A stretch of DNA of 64,000 nt from VXYL01 sp965199915 (GCA_965199915.1 OZ241348.1:4464001-4528000); one strand, 5' to 3'; positions 45,263 through 53,581 are shown, numbered from the stretch's first letter. Made by a program: numbers and translations. The notes: generated by a model not told the origin, from the letters alone.

Positions 45263-45646
45263 CTATCCGATCACTCCCTGCACCATCCAACTCAAAAGCG
45301 AGTCCAATCCCCACAGAATCAACGAGAACACCAGAATGAGGATGAGCACGATGCCGGTGGTTTGGGTGGTCTGTTGGCGCGTGGGCCACACGACGCGCCG
45401 AATCTCCGCGCGCGCCTCGCGAGCGAGACTCCACACGCGGTGGCCACGCTCCGTGGTGTAGGCCACGAAGCCCGCCACCAGCGCCGCGGCGACCAACCCC
45501 AAGGCGCGGATGAGCAAGGACTCGTCTTGAAAGTACCAATTGCCCACCACGCCGCCGGCCAGCAGCGCCAAAACGACCGCCCACTTCAGCCAATCGCCTA
45601 TCGTCCCGCCTCCATCGCGTTGCTTTCCGTTTTCCTCAACCTTCAA
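45263..45646 (-). CDS. secE: Preprotein translocase subunit SecE
   Basis: 127 aa. Three membrane segments (WLKWAVVLALLAGGVVGNWY, LIRALGLVAAALVAGFVAY, and TGIVLILILVFSLILWGLDSLL split by the cytosolic amphipathic helix) and the conserved RAEIRRVVWPTRQQTTQTT. Clamps the SecY channel. The start is set at TTG 45646, preceded by AAGGCGCAGG; the frame runs on into tRNA-Trp and cannot be coding there. Confidence 0.92.
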   Translation of the reverse strand: MKVEENGKQRDGGGTIGDWLKWAVVLALLAGGVVGNWYFQDESLLIRALGLVAAALVAGFVAYTTERGHRVWSLAREARAEIRRVVWPTRQQTTQTTGIVLILILVFSLILWGLDSLLSWMVQGVIG

Positions 45647-45685
45647 CCTGCGCCTTGATGTCTCAAAGCCCGCTCGTCCGCCGTT

Positions 45686-45761
45686 TGGCAGGCCAGGAGG
45701 GAATCGAACCCCCAACCTGCGGTTTTGGAGACCGCTGCTCTACCAATTGAGCTACTGGCCT
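45686..45761 (-). tRNA. trpT: tRNA-Trp (anticodon CCA)
   Basis: 76 nt including encoded CCA. Acceptor stem AGGCCAG/CTGGCCT, discriminator G, anticodon loop CTCCAAA, T-arm GGTTCGATTCC. Lies between tuf and secE as in E. coli. Confidence 0.97.
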
Positions 45762-45823
45762 TCGTCCGATGCGGTTGCAGTGCGGCTTGGCGAACCAAGC
45801 CGTTGTTGTCCACTTGGGCTCGC

Positions 45824-47020
45824 CTACTCGATGACTTTCGTGACGACGCCGGCGCCGACGGTGCGCGACCCTTCGCGGATGGCGAACCGCAACCCCTCGT
45901 CCATCGCGATGGGGCTGATCAAAGTGACGGCCATGTTGATGTTGTCCCCCGGCATCACCATTTCCACGTCTGCCGGCAGATCCACCGTGCCGGTCACGTC
46001 CGTGGTGCGGAAGTAGAACTGGGGCCGATAGCCCTTGAAGAACGGCGTGTGGCGCCCGCCTTCGTCTTTGGAGAGAACGTAGACCTCGGCCTCGAAACGG
46101 GTGTGCGGAGTGATGCTGCCCGGCACGGCCAGCACTTGGCCACGCTCCACGTCTTCCCGCTTGGTGCCCCGCAACAGCACGCCGATGTTCTCGCCGGCGC
46201 GCCCTTCGTCGAGCAGCTTGCGGAACATCTCGACGCCGGTGCAGGTGGTGGTCTGGGTGTCGCGAATGCCGATGATTTGCACTTCCTCGCCCACTTTGAC
46301 GACGCCGCGGTCGACCCGCCCGGTGACCACGGTGCCGCGGCCTTGGATGGTGAACACGTCTTCAATGGGCATGAGGAACGGTTGATCGACCGGCCGCTCG
46401 GGCTCGGGAATGTAGGAATCCAGCGTTTCGACCAGCTTGATGACGCTGCCTTCGGCAACCTCCGCGGCGTCGCCCTCCAACGCCTTCAAAGCGCTGCCCA
46501 CGACGATGGGCGTGTCTTCGGGGAACTCGTACTGCTCCAGGATTTCCTGCACGTCCAACGTGACCAGCTCCACGAACTCGTCGCGTTCGTCGTCGCCGAG
46601 CTGGTCGACCTTGTTCATGTACACGACGATGCGGGGCACGCCCACTTGGCGGGCCAGAAGGACATGCTCGCGCGTCTGCGGCATGGGGCCGTCCACCGCG
46701 GAAACCACCAGAATGGCGCCGTCCATCTGCGCGGCGCCGGTGATCATGTTCTTCACGTAGTCGGCGTGGCCGGGGCAGTCCACATGCGCGTAGTGGCGCG
46801 CCGGGCTCTCGTACTCCACATGCGTGGTGGCGATGGTGATGCCCCGCTCGCGCTCCTCGGGCGCGTTGTCGATCTCGTCGAACTCTTTGACTTCGCCGCC
46901 TTGGCGAGCGGCGCAGATCTTGGTCATGGCCGCGGTCAAGGTGGTCTTGCCGTGGTCCACGTGCCCAATGGTGCCGACGTTGATGTGCGGCTTGGTGCGT
47001 TCGAACTTCTGCTTGGCCAT
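45824..47020 (-). CDS. tuf: Elongation factor Tu
   Basis: 398 aa. G1 GHVDHGKT, G3 DCPGHADYVKN, G4 MNKVDQ, plus the switch region ERERGITIATTHVEYES. Carries aminoacyl-tRNA to the ribosome. A GAGGAGA SD lies before the ATG. The 218 bp between the upstream tRNA-Thr and tuf hold a TTGACA (about 47094) without a convincing -10; transcription most likely reads through from the tRNA promoter at 47716-47744. This is the tufB-position copy; a second copy elsewhere cannot be judged here. Confidence 0.98.
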   Translation of the reverse strand: MAKQKFERTKPHINVGTIGHVDHGKTTLTAAMTKICAARQGGEVKEFDEIDNAPEERERGITIATTHVEYESPARHYAHVDCPGHADYVKNMITGAAQMDGAILVVSAVDGPMPQTREHVLLARQVGVPRIVVYMNKVDQLGDDERDEFVELVTLDVQEILEQYEFPEDTPIVVGSALKALEGDAAEVAEGSVIKLVETLDSYIPEPERPVDQPFLMPIEDVFTIQGRGTVVTGRVDRGVVKVGEEVQIIGIRDTQTTTCTGVEMFRKLLDEGRAGENIGVLLRGTKREDVERGQVLAVPGSITPHTRFEAEVYVLSKDEGGRHTPFFKGYRPQFYFRTTDVTGTVDLPADVEMVMPGDNINMAVTLISPIAMDEGLRFAIREGSRTVGAGVVTKVIE

Positions 47021-47238
47021 GTTGCGACCGTCTCCTCGTTACTGCGTGTTCGTACACGACATGGTGTCCATGGTCATCGCGCCCATGGCCATCGTGTCAA
47101 TGTTCAAGTTCCGGGCCCAACCCTAGGGTCTGCGCCCGTCTCGCCGTGCTATTGCCACCCTGCGGTTGTCGAAGCCATCCGCGACGGTCCTGCTGCTCGT
47201 GCTCGGCCAGCCACGTTGCCAAAGCCTCGTTCCCGTGT

Positions 47239-47314
47239 TGGTGCTCACAATCGGACTCGAACCGATGGCCTCTTCCTTACCAAGGAAGTGCTCTACCAAC
47301 TGAGCTATGTGAGC
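47239..47314 (-). tRNA. thrT: tRNA-Thr (anticodon GGT)
   Basis: 76 nt with encoded CCA. Acceptor GCTCACA/TGTGAGC, discriminator A, anticodon loop TTGGTAA with GGT. Confidence 0.97.
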
Positions 47315-47335
47315 GCGCAAGGGCGACCGGTCAAC

Positions 47336-47409
47336 TGGAGCGGGTAGCGGGAGTCGAACCCGCCTTATCAGCTTGGAAGGCTGACGTTCTGCCACTGAAC
47401 TATACCCGC
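47336..47409 (-). tRNA. glyT: tRNA-Gly (anticodon TCC)
   Basis: 74 nt with encoded CCA. Acceptor GCGGGTA/TACCCGC, discriminator T, anticodon loop CTTCCAA with TCC. Confidence 0.97.
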
Positions 47410-47585
47410 AACGCCACCCCGCAAACGCCATTGCCCTGCTCCATCAACGGGACCCCGCCAAGCCGGCGAATACACGCAAACGCGCGTACACACGCTTGGC
47501 GCTACGCCTCCCGCGCCACAAGCCCGCATACACGCTAAGCAATTCGCCTTTCCGCCTTCGCAGAGTGCCGACCAAACCACCATGA

Positions 47586-47608
47586 CCACGGTGGAGCCTC
47601 CACCGTGG
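47586..47608 (-). other. Perfect hairpin at the 3' end of tRNA-Tyr
   Basis: A 10-bp perfect inverted repeat with a 3-nt loop. Its first three bases on the minus strand are the CCA end of tRNA-Tyr. It may mark a processing site of the tRNA precursor; no T tract follows, so it is not a standard terminator. The rest of the 196-bp tRNA-Gly/tRNA-Tyr spacer shows nothing recognisable. Confidence 0.65.
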
Positions 47609-47690
47609 TGGAGGGGGTAGGATTCGAACCTACGAAGGCGTAGCCGTCAGATTTACAGTCTGATCCCTTTGACCGCTCGGGAACCCCTCC
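47606..47690 (-). tRNA. tyrU: tRNA-Tyr (anticodon GTA)
   Basis: 85 nt with encoded CCA and a long variable arm, as expected of a class II tRNA. Acceptor GGAGGGG/CCCCTCC, anticodon loop CTGTAAA with GTA. Confidence 0.97.
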
Positions 47691-47715
47691 TAGTCGCAAC
47701 GTGAGTGGGCGGGGG

Positions 47716-47744
47716 ACTATGCGCTTGTGCAAGGGCGGTGTCAA
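47716..47744 (-). promoter_or_regulatory. Stable-RNA promoter for the tyrU-glyT-thrT-tuf unit
   Basis: On the minus strand TTGACA (47744-47739), 17-bp spacer, CATAGT (47721-47716), then a run of C and G (CCCCCGCCC). A near-consensus promoter with a GC-rich discriminator is the hallmark of stringently controlled tRNA/rRNA promoters. It lies 25 bp upstream of tRNA-Tyr. Confidence 0.8.
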
Positions 47745-47808
47745 CCGTTATTTGCACAAAATCGCCAACATGCGTAAAAGTTTTTCATTTCAATCGGTTA
47801 CAAAAACT

Positions 47809-47884
47809 TGGTGCCGCCACGAGGGGTCGAACCCCGGACCTTCTCCTTACAAGGGAGCTGCTCTACCCGCTGAGCTATGGCGGC
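47809..47884 (-). tRNA. thrU: tRNA-Thr (anticodon TGT)
   Basis: 76 nt with encoded CCA. Acceptor GCCGCCA/TGGCGGC, anticodon loop CTTGTAA with TGT. A G-A mismatch at the top of the anticodon stem is also found in E. coli Thr tRNA. It is followed on the minus strand by GTTTTTG, and a separate promoter drives the next tRNAs. Confidence 0.95.
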
Positions 47885-47921
47885 AGGGTAGCGCGCAAGA
47901 GGAAACGCCAACAAGCGCATC

Positions 47922-48626
47922 CTATTGCGACTGCGACGCTGGCGCAACCAGCGTCTTGCCGTCATTGCCGTCATCCTCGTCGCAAGGCCGGCGGGGCAGG
48001 TCCGCCAGCGCCGAGAGCGGCACGTCGAGCGCGCGCACGCGATATGTCAGCCGCTTGCGGTCGATGACCGCCAACCGAACGTCGTGGCCCAACTCCGCCA
48101 CGCGTTCCTTGTGCGCCGCGGCGCGCTCCTCCGAGCGGAACATGCCGACGGACACTCCGCCCGCGCGTTCGCCGCCCGCTATCACATAGGAACTCACGCC
48201 CTGCGCGTCCAATTCGCGCACCAGCTCTTTCGCCGCCGCGGCGTCGGCGGTTGCCACGAACACCAAGTGGTCCGGATCCGCGGCGACGGAATTGGCCACG
48301 ACGCGGACCTCGCCGCCCTGCGCGGCGACTTGGCGGCTCGCTTCGACCGCCAGGTCGCGTGTGTTGAAGGAACCGGCAAGCACGCAACCCACCGGCTCGG
48401 TTTGCGCTTGGGCACCCGGCGCGGCGGGCGCGTTCGTTGAATGGTCGCGCCCAGCGTTCGCGTCGATCGCAGGCAGCGGCGCAAGGGCGAAATCCTTTTG
48501 GGTCGGCAGTTCCGCGGCCGGCAGCCAGCCGGCCTCTTGCAGCTCGTCGTGATAGATCCACGCCGCAATCGCCACCACGTTGGCGACGAACAAGACAGTG
48601 GCGACCACGATCAGGATTCCCCTCAA
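47922..48626 (-). CDS. SPOR-like membrane-anchored protein
   Basis: 234 aa. One N-terminal membrane anchor (ILIVVATVLFVANVVAIAAWIY), a Pro/Ala-rich linker, then a repeated alpha/beta unit (GCVLAGSFNTRDLAVEASRQ; LVFVATADAAAAKELVREL; GVSVGMFRSEERAAAHKER) typical of SPOR or SPOR-like peptidoglycan-binding domains. The order birA-coaX-SPOR gene-tRNA cluster is common in gammaproteobacteria, which supports the call. The exact role in the envelope is unknown. Confidence 0.65.
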   Translation of the reverse strand: MRGILIVVATVLFVANVVAIAAWIYHDELQEAGWLPAAELPTQKDFALAPLPAIDANAGRDHSTNAPAAPGAQAQTEPVGCVLAGSFNTRDLAVEASRQVAAQGGEVRVVANSVAADPDHLVFVATADAAAAKELVRELDAQGVSSYVIAGGERAGGVSVGMFRSEERAAAHKERVAELGHDVRLAVIDRKRLTYRVRALDVPLSALADLPRRPCDEDDGNDGKTLVAPASQSQ

Positions 48627-48670
48627 CTCGTTTCCCTCCGTTGTCCAACTCGCGCTTGGCGCGGCCCGTC

Positions 48671-48694
48671 CTAGCTAGCTAGCTAGGTAGCTAG
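48671..48694. repeat. CTAG tetranucleotide cluster
   Basis: Starts with three tandem CTAG-containing units (CTAGCTAGCTAGCTAGG) and goes on with TAGCTAGG, so CTAG occurs five times within 25 bp. It overlaps the stop codon of coaX and places TAG stops in several frames before the SPOR-like gene. CTAG is normally one of the rarest tetranucleotides in proteobacteria. Confidence 0.8.
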
Positions 48695-49380
48695 GGCAAG
48701 GCGATGGCCAAACCGTCGAGCACCAAAGTCGGCACATGCCGCACGGGCCCGGACAGGCCATCGAGCAGCGGTTGCGCGTCTCCGCCGGTGACGAAAATCG
48801 TCGCCGCAAAGCGGCGCCGAAATTCGGCGACAGCGAACTCGACATACCCTACCAGCATCGTCTTCGTGCCGGAGCACACGGCGCTCCGCGTGTCGACGCC
48901 GGGCGCCATGGTATCCAGTTGAGAACCCGGGCGCGGGCGGATGCCGGCGGTGCGCTGCCGCAACGCCTCGCGCATCAACCCCAAACCCGGCGCGATGTAG
49001 CCACCTTGGTGGCGGCCGTCGGCGGCTACGACGTCCACCGTGCAGGCGGTGCCGGCGCAAACCACAACGAGCGCGCTCCGGACGCTGTGCCACGCGGCGA
49101 GGATGGCGAGCCAGCGATCGACGCCGAGGCGCGCGGGTTCGCGGTAGCCGCAAACCAGCGCATCGAGCCGCCGTTGCACCCGCGCGAACTCCGGGCGCAC
49201 GCCGAAGCGCGTGTACACCTCTTCCGCCAACGCCGTCTCGTTGCGCAGCACCGTCGCCACCCGCACCCGAGCCGGACGGGTGGCCAGGGCGGGCAGGGTC
49301 GGCGACGGGAGGGCGCCGACCTCGCCGGCGCAGCGCCACTTCGTGCGCGTGTTGCCCATGTCGATGTCCAAAGTGGTCAT
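48691..49380 (-). CDS. coaX: Type III pantothenate kinase
   Basis: 229 aa. LDIDMGNTRTKW (phosphate-1 motif with catalytic Asp), LGVDRWLAILAAWH, and VVCAGTACTVDVV are CoaX signatures. Catalyses the first step of coenzyme A synthesis and typically needs a monovalent cation. Starts 13 bp after birA, as in Pseudomonas, Bordetella and others. Confidence 0.92.
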   Translation of the reverse strand: MTTLDIDMGNTRTKWRCAGEVGALPSPTLPALATRPARVRVATVLRNETALAEEVYTRFGVRPEFARVQRRLDALVCGYREPARLGVDRWLAILAAWHSVRSALVVVCAGTACTVDVVAADGRHQGGYIAPGLGLMREALRQRTAGIRPRPGSQLDTMAPGVDTRSAVCSGTKTMLVGYVEFAVAEFRRRFAATIFVTGGDAQPLLDGLSGPVRHVPTLVLDGLAIALP

Positions 49381-49393
49381 GCGGAACAGGCCA

Positions 49394-50365
49394 TCACAGG
49401 TCGACGGGCGCGCTCGCGCGCAGCGACACCTCGCCGCTCACAAACGTCCGCACGCCCTGCGCCGTGGCCAAGCGCAGGGCACCGTCGCAATCGACGCCCA
49501 ACGCCGTGCCCGTGACCGCGTCCGCGCCCCCCGGCAGAGTCAACGTCACGGATGCGTTCTGGTGGTGGTGGACATGCTCCCACTCGGCGACGAACGGTGC
49601 GAAGCCCGCTCTGGCGAAGCGCCCGACGGCGTCCACGAACCGGTTGATCAACGCCGCGAGCAGCGGGTTGCGGGAGGGGCCTCGAACCCGCTCGGCGACA
49701 TCGGCGACCGGCTGCCGCACGCGCGGTGCCACATTCCTCCCGCCGCCGACATTGACGCCGATGCCCACCACCGCGTCGCGCACGGGCGGACCGCCGATTT
49801 CGATCAAAATCCCCGCCAGCTTGCGTCCTTCAAGCAACACGTCGTTCGGCCACTTCAGCGTCGCGTCGCACAAGCCGATGTCCACCAGCGCCCCGCGCAC
49901 GGCCAATCCCACCACGAGGCTGAACGCTCCCATTTCCCCAGCCGGCCGCGGCAACGCGACGCCGAACGACAACGCGAGATTGCGACCGAACGGGCTGTGC
50001 CAAGCGCGCCCCCGGCGACCGCGGCCGGCGGTTTGCACTTCCGCGGCAAGCACATGGCCGTTGACGGACATTCGGCCGGCTCGTTCCAGCAGGGCCGTGT
50101 TGGTGCTCGGCAGGTGGGCCCGAAGGTCCAAGCGGGCAAGCCAAGCGGTCGCTTGGGGCGTCAACGCCGAACGCACGGCCTTCTGGCGCAACAGATCCAC
50201 CTCGCCCCCGAGTTGCGCCCAGCCGCCCGCCACCTCCAACCCCAACGCCGCAAGGCGGCGCATGTCGTCCGGCGCGAGTTCGGCAACCCGCGCCCGCCCG
50301 CGCGCGGCGAGTTCGTCGAACACCTCGCCCAAGCGGCGGGACGTGGCGGGCACGCTCATCGCCAC
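49394..50365 (-). CDS. birA: Biotin-[acetyl-CoA-carboxylase] ligase / biotin operon repressor
   Basis: 323 aa. The N-terminal ~75 residues look like a winged helix (VFDELAARGRARVAELAP), so it may also repress biotin genes. The ligase shows STNTALLERA, AGRGRRGRAWHSPFGRNLALS (GRGRRGRxW biotinyl-AMP loop) and KWPNDVLLEGRKLAGILIE. The C-terminal SH3-like cap ends the protein. Divergent from fur. Confidence 0.92.
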   Translation of the reverse strand: MAMSVPATSRRLGEVFDELAARGRARVAELAPDDMRRLAALGLEVAGGWAQLGGEVDLLRQKAVRSALTPQATAWLARLDLRAHLPSTNTALLERAGRMSVNGHVLAAEVQTAGRGRRGRAWHSPFGRNLALSFGVALPRPAGEMGAFSLVVGLAVRGALVDIGLCDATLKWPNDVLLEGRKLAGILIEIGGPPVRDAVVGIGVNVGGGRNVAPRVRQPVADVAERVRGPSRNPLLAALINRFVDAVGRFARAGFAPFVAEWEHVHHHQNASVTLTLPGGADAVTGTALGVDCDGALRLATAQGVRTFVSGEVSLRASAPVDL

Positions 50366-50400
50366 GCCCCGCCGGCGCTCTCACTCCAGCGTTTGTTCAT

Positions 50401-50429
50401 TTGACCTCGGCGCAACCTGCCGCTAGTGT
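50401..50429 (+). promoter_or_regulatory. Promoter of fur
   Basis: TTGACC (50401-50406), 17-bp spacer, TAGTGT (50424-50429). If used, the mRNA starts at about the first ATG (50435), so translation would begin leaderless there or at the GTG at 50453. Confidence 0.5.
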
Positions 50430-50434
50430 GCCCC

Positions 50435-50878
50435 ATGTCGAAGCGGTCAAGTGTGAACACCGTGCCACAAGACCCTGCCCAAATCGAACTCAAACGCCAC
50501 GGCCTCAAGGTCACCATGCCCCGCCTGAAGGTGTTGGAGGTGCTCGAAGGCGCGGACCCGCACCATCTTTCCGCAGAGGATGTCTATCGCGAACTGCTCA
50601 AGGTGGACCAGTCGGTGAGTTTCACCACCATCTACCGCGTGCTGTCGCAGTTCGAGACCGCCGGCATCATCGAGCGGCACAACTTCGATGACGGCCACGC
50701 GGTGTACGAGTTGGCCAGCACCGAGCACCACGACCACATGGTGGACGTGGACACCGGCACGGTCACCGAGTTCGTAAGCGATCGCATTGAGGTGTTGCAG
50801 CGCGAGGTCGCCGCGCAGCATGGCTTCGAGCTGGTACACCACGAGCTGGTTCTCTACGTGCGCAAGAAGGCCGAGTAG
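50435..50878 (+). CDS. fur: Ferric uptake regulator
   Basis: Up to 147 aa. ELKRHGLKVTMPRLKVLEVLE opens the winged helix, VDQSVSFTTIYRVLSQFE is the recognition-helix region, and EHHDHMVDVDTGTVTEF is the metal site. The structural CxxC of E. coli Fur is absent (VDVD instead), as in Pseudomonas-type Fur. Represses iron uptake genes with Fe2+. Starts at 50435 (ATG) or GTG 50453, the latter closer to the usual length. bfr lies 1.2 kb away. Confidence 0.93.
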   Translation: MSKRSSVNTVPQDPAQIELKRHGLKVTMPRLKVLEVLEGADPHHLSAEDVYRELLKVDQSVSFTTIYRVLSQFETAGIIERHNFDDGHAVYELASTEHHDHMVDVDTGTVTEFVSDRIEVLQREVAAQHGFELVHHELVLYVRKKAE

Positions 50879-50922
50879 CGTTTGACCCAAGCGCGCCAGC
50901 GCTCCCCAAGAACGCGGCGGGA

Positions 50923-52050
50923 TCAACGCAAGAGCGGGACGAGCCGGACGCGGCCTTTGGCTTTGGCGTGGTCGAGGGGCGTCTTGCCGGCGGCGTCCTT
51001 GGCGTCCCGGCGGGCGCCGGCGTCCAGCAGCCGTTGCACATAATCGGGACGCACGCCGCGCATGGCGGCGAAGTGCAGCGCCGTCAAACCGTGATCGTCC
51101 GTCGCCCGCACGTCCACTCCGCGCGCGATGAGGTACGCAGTGGCGGCCGGGCGCTTGAAGTGCATCAGCTCCATCAGCGGCGTGCGGCCGGCCACGCGCC
51201 GGTCCCAGTCCGCCCCGTAACGGTCCAAGAGTTCGCAGCCGGCTTGATCGCCGGCGAAGGTCACCGCGAACACGCCGACGCTGGGGTCCGCGCCGCGGTC
51301 GAGCAGCAACTCGGCCAGCGCGTGGTTGCGCTGCCAAGAGAGAGCGCGCCACAGCGGCGTGGCGAGAAACACGTCGTCTCCTTCGGCGATCTCCTCGGCG
51401 GCGTCCACCGCCGCGCCGGCGGCGAGCAGCAGCCGCGCGCAGCGCAACGAGCGCTCCGCCCCCAATGTCCGCCACCGGCCGGACATCGCCACATAATGCA
51501 GGGGCGTGCGGCCCCGGGCGTCTTCCGCGGCCGCTTGCACCGCCTCGCGCAGGTGACGCCGCATGCGCGGCTCGTCCAACAGCGCAGCGGCCATGTGCAG
51601 GCTGAGGCGACGCTGCTTGGCCAGCAAAATGCCGAGCAGTTCCTCGGCGGGGCCGACGGCCGCGTAGGCAAGTGGTTCGAGGTGATCCGGACCGCCCGGC
51701 CGGCGCGGGTCCGCCCCGCCCTCGAGCAACACCTTCAACGTTTCCGCGTGCCCGGCGTGTTTCGGGATGGTGGCGTGGTGTTGGAGCAACCGCGTCAGCG
51801 GCGTGTGGCGCGCGCCCGTGCCGGCCACGACGTTCGCGTCGGCGCCGGCGGCGAGCAACCGGCGCGCCATTGCGGCGCGGCCGGCGAACGCGGCGTCCAT
51901 GATCGGCTTCCAGTGGCCAACGCCCTGGCGATGTTGGCCGATGGCCTTCGCCAATGCTTGGACATCGCCGGTGGCGATGGCGCGACAGAGCGCCGCAGCC
52001 GCTTGCCGTTTGCTTGGCGCCGCCGGCGCGGGGTTGTTGCGGTTGCCCAT
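50923..52050 (-). CDS. Ankyrin-repeat protein
   Basis: 375 aa. Several ankyrin repeats are visible: AARRLLAAGADANVV-type, TLKVLLEGGADPRRPGG, LRCARLLLAAGAAVDAAEE, HALAELLLDRGADPSVG, GRTPLMELMHFKRPAATAYL, GLTALHFAAMRGVRPDYVQ and GKTPLDHAKAKGR. No signal peptide. Ankyrin arrays bind proteins; the target is unknown. ATG 52050 chosen. Ends 44 bp from fur's stop (convergent) and starts 17 bp after bfr, so it may be cotranscribed with bfr. Confidence 0.85.
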   Translation of the reverse strand: MGNRNNPAPAAPSKRQAAAALCRAIATGDVQALAKAIGQHRQGVGHWKPIMDAAFAGRAAMARRLLAAGADANVVAGTGARHTPLTRLLQHHATIPKHAGHAETLKVLLEGGADPRRPGGPDHLEPLAYAAVGPAEELLGILLAKQRRLSLHMAAALLDEPRMRRHLREAVQAAAEDARGRTPLHYVAMSGRWRTLGAERSLRCARLLLAAGAAVDAAEEIAEGDDVFLATPLWRALSWQRNHALAELLLDRGADPSVGVFAVTFAGDQAGCELLDRYGADWDRRVAGRTPLMELMHFKRPAATAYLIARGVDVRATDDHGLTALHFAAMRGVRPDYVQRLLDAGARRDAKDAAGKTPLDHAKAKGRVRLVPLLR

Positions 52051-52067
52051 GCGGCCGCCCGCGGAAG

Positions 52068-52538
52068 TCAACCCATCTGCGACTGGATGTAATTCGCAAG
52101 CCCGACCTTCTCGATGAGCTCCAACTGCGTCTCCAGCCAATCCACATGCTCCTCCTCGGAGGTGAGGATTTCCTCGAACAGCTCGCGGCTCACATAGTCC
52201 CGAGCGGTCTCCGCCGCGGCAACGCAGTCGCGCAGAACCGGCATGGCGGCGTTCTCCAGCGCGAGGTCGCAACGCAGCATCTCGGCCACGTCCTCGCCGA
52301 TCATCAAGCGGCCGATGTCTTGCAGATTGGGCAGGCCGTCCAAGAACAGGATGCGCTCGATGAGCCGGTCCGCATGCTTCATCTCGTCGAGGGACTCCGC
52401 GTGCTCGTGCTCGGCGAGCGCTTTGAGCCCCCAGTCCTTGTACATCCGCGAATGCAGGAAGTACTGGTTGATGGCGGTGAGCTCGTTCTTGAGCACGCGG
52501 TTCAGGCAGTCGATGATGTTCGGGTCTTGCGCTTTCAT
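52068..52538 (-). CDS. bfr: Bacterioferritin
   Basis: 156 aa. NRVLKNELTAINQYFLHSRM, HAESLDEMKHADRLIERILFL and SEEEHVDWLETQLELI give the di-iron ferroxidase ligands; the Met in LDEMKHAD matches the haem-ligand position of Bfr. A 24-mer iron store that oxidises Fe2+. The Fur-box-like promoter upstream fits iron-linked control. Confidence 0.94.
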   Translation of the reverse strand: MKAQDPNIIDCLNRVLKNELTAINQYFLHSRMYKDWGLKALAEHEHAESLDEMKHADRLIERILFLDGLPNLQDIGRLMIGEDVAEMLRCDLALENAAMPVLRDCVAAAETARDYVSRELFEEILTSEEEHVDWLETQLELIEKVGLANYIQSQMG

Positions 52539-52606
52539 GGTGTGCTCCCACGGGATTGGCGACTGCCATGGTGCGCCAATTCGGCGCGAAGAGTCAACTT
52601 AACTTG

Positions 52607-52635
52607 TTGATAACAATAATGAAAAACACTTGCAA
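52607..52635 (-). promoter_or_regulatory. bfr promoter with an overlapping Fur-box-like sequence
   Basis: On the minus strand TTGCAA (52635-52630), 17-bp spacer, TATCAA (52612-52607). The AT-rich plus-strand sequence 52609-52627 (GATAACAATAATGAAAAAC) agrees with the 19-bp Fur consensus at about 13 positions and covers the spacer and part of the -10 box. Confidence 0.6.
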
Positions 52636-52672
52636 CAAGGTTTCCAATACCGGCCGGAAAGCGGGGTGTGAG

Positions 52673-53581
52673 CTATTCCGCTTCCACCATGCCGCGGTAG
52701 TGGCGCATGTGCCGCCGGGACGCCAACTCGTCGCCCCGCATCTCGAAGATGCGCGCCGTGTTGTAGTGCGCGTCCGGCACGTCCGGGGCTTGCGCGTAGT
52801 AGCCCAGGGCGGAATCGGGTTCGTCGAGTTCGTCGAACACCGTGCCCATGTTGTACAGCGCGAGTTGGTGCTCGGGCATGGTGTGCAAGGCCATTTGGTA
52901 GTGGCGTTTGGCGCGCTTGAGGTCGCCCTGCACTTGCAGGAGGCGGCCGAGATTCACATGCGCGTCCGCATTGGCCGGATTGATCTCGATGGCGCGTCGA
53001 TAGGCTTGCGGGGCCTTGCGCGGCGCGGTCGCCTCGAAATCGAGGCCGAGGTTGTACCAGTCGTCGCTGTCGAGCTCGTCCGCGGCGGCGTCCCCCTCGC
53101 CCGCCGGCGACGCATGCGCCCCGGCCGGAGCGGCGCGTTTGCCCATCGCCACCACCTTGCCGCTTGGACGCCGCGGCGCGAAGTCGAGGTGGCCTTGACC
53201 GGTGCGCGCATCCCACAGCCCGTCGCCCGCGCGCAACACGATGGTGTCACCGCTCGCCGCCAAGGGCAGGCCAGCAAGCGTCTTGCCGGCTGCGCGGCCG
53301 GACAACCCGCGCTGCAGCTCGGCCAAGGTAGACAGCGCCTTGCGGGGCGGGACGGCAGCGCCGAGCAGACGCCGCACCATGCGCAAGAACGCCATGTCCT
53401 GAAACGTGAAGTGCATGGTGCCCTTGCCCTTGCGGGTGGGCGCGAGCAGGCCGCGGCGGGCGAATTCGCGCACCCGGCGCGGCGCGAAGCCGGTGGCCGC
53501 GGCCACTTCGGCGGTGGTGAAGCCGCTCGCGCCGATGCGCGTCGCCGCGGCCGGGCGAACTGCCTGGGTGGGCGGTTGCAT
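52673..53581 (-). CDS. MerR-type HTH protein with TPR domain
   Basis: 302 aa. Residues ~18-95 are a MerR-like winged helix (FTTAEVAAATGFAPRRVREF, ARRGLLAPTRKGKG, FTFQDMAFLRMVRRLLGA). The C-terminal ~140 residues have TPR units (DDWYNLGLDFEATAPRKAPQ, ADAHVNLGRLLQVQGDLKRA, LALYNMGTVFDELDEPDSAL). Probably a DNA-binding regulator with a protein-binding tail. It starts only 9 bp after the Ku gene and so is probably cotranscribed with it. Confidence 0.8.
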   Translation of the reverse strand: MQPPTQAVRPAAATRIGASGFTTAEVAAATGFAPRRVREFARRGLLAPTRKGKGTMHFTFQDMAFLRMVRRLLGAAVPPRKALSTLAELQRGLSGRAAGKTLAGLPLAASGDTIVLRAGDGLWDARTGQGHLDFAPRRPSGKVVAMGKRAAPAGAHASPAGEGDAAADELDSDDWYNLGLDFEATAPRKAPQAYRRAIEINPANADAHVNLGRLLQVQGDLKRAKRHYQMALHTMPEHQLALYNMGTVFDELDEPDSALGYYAQAPDVPDAHYNTARIFEMRGDELASRRHMRHYRGMVEAE

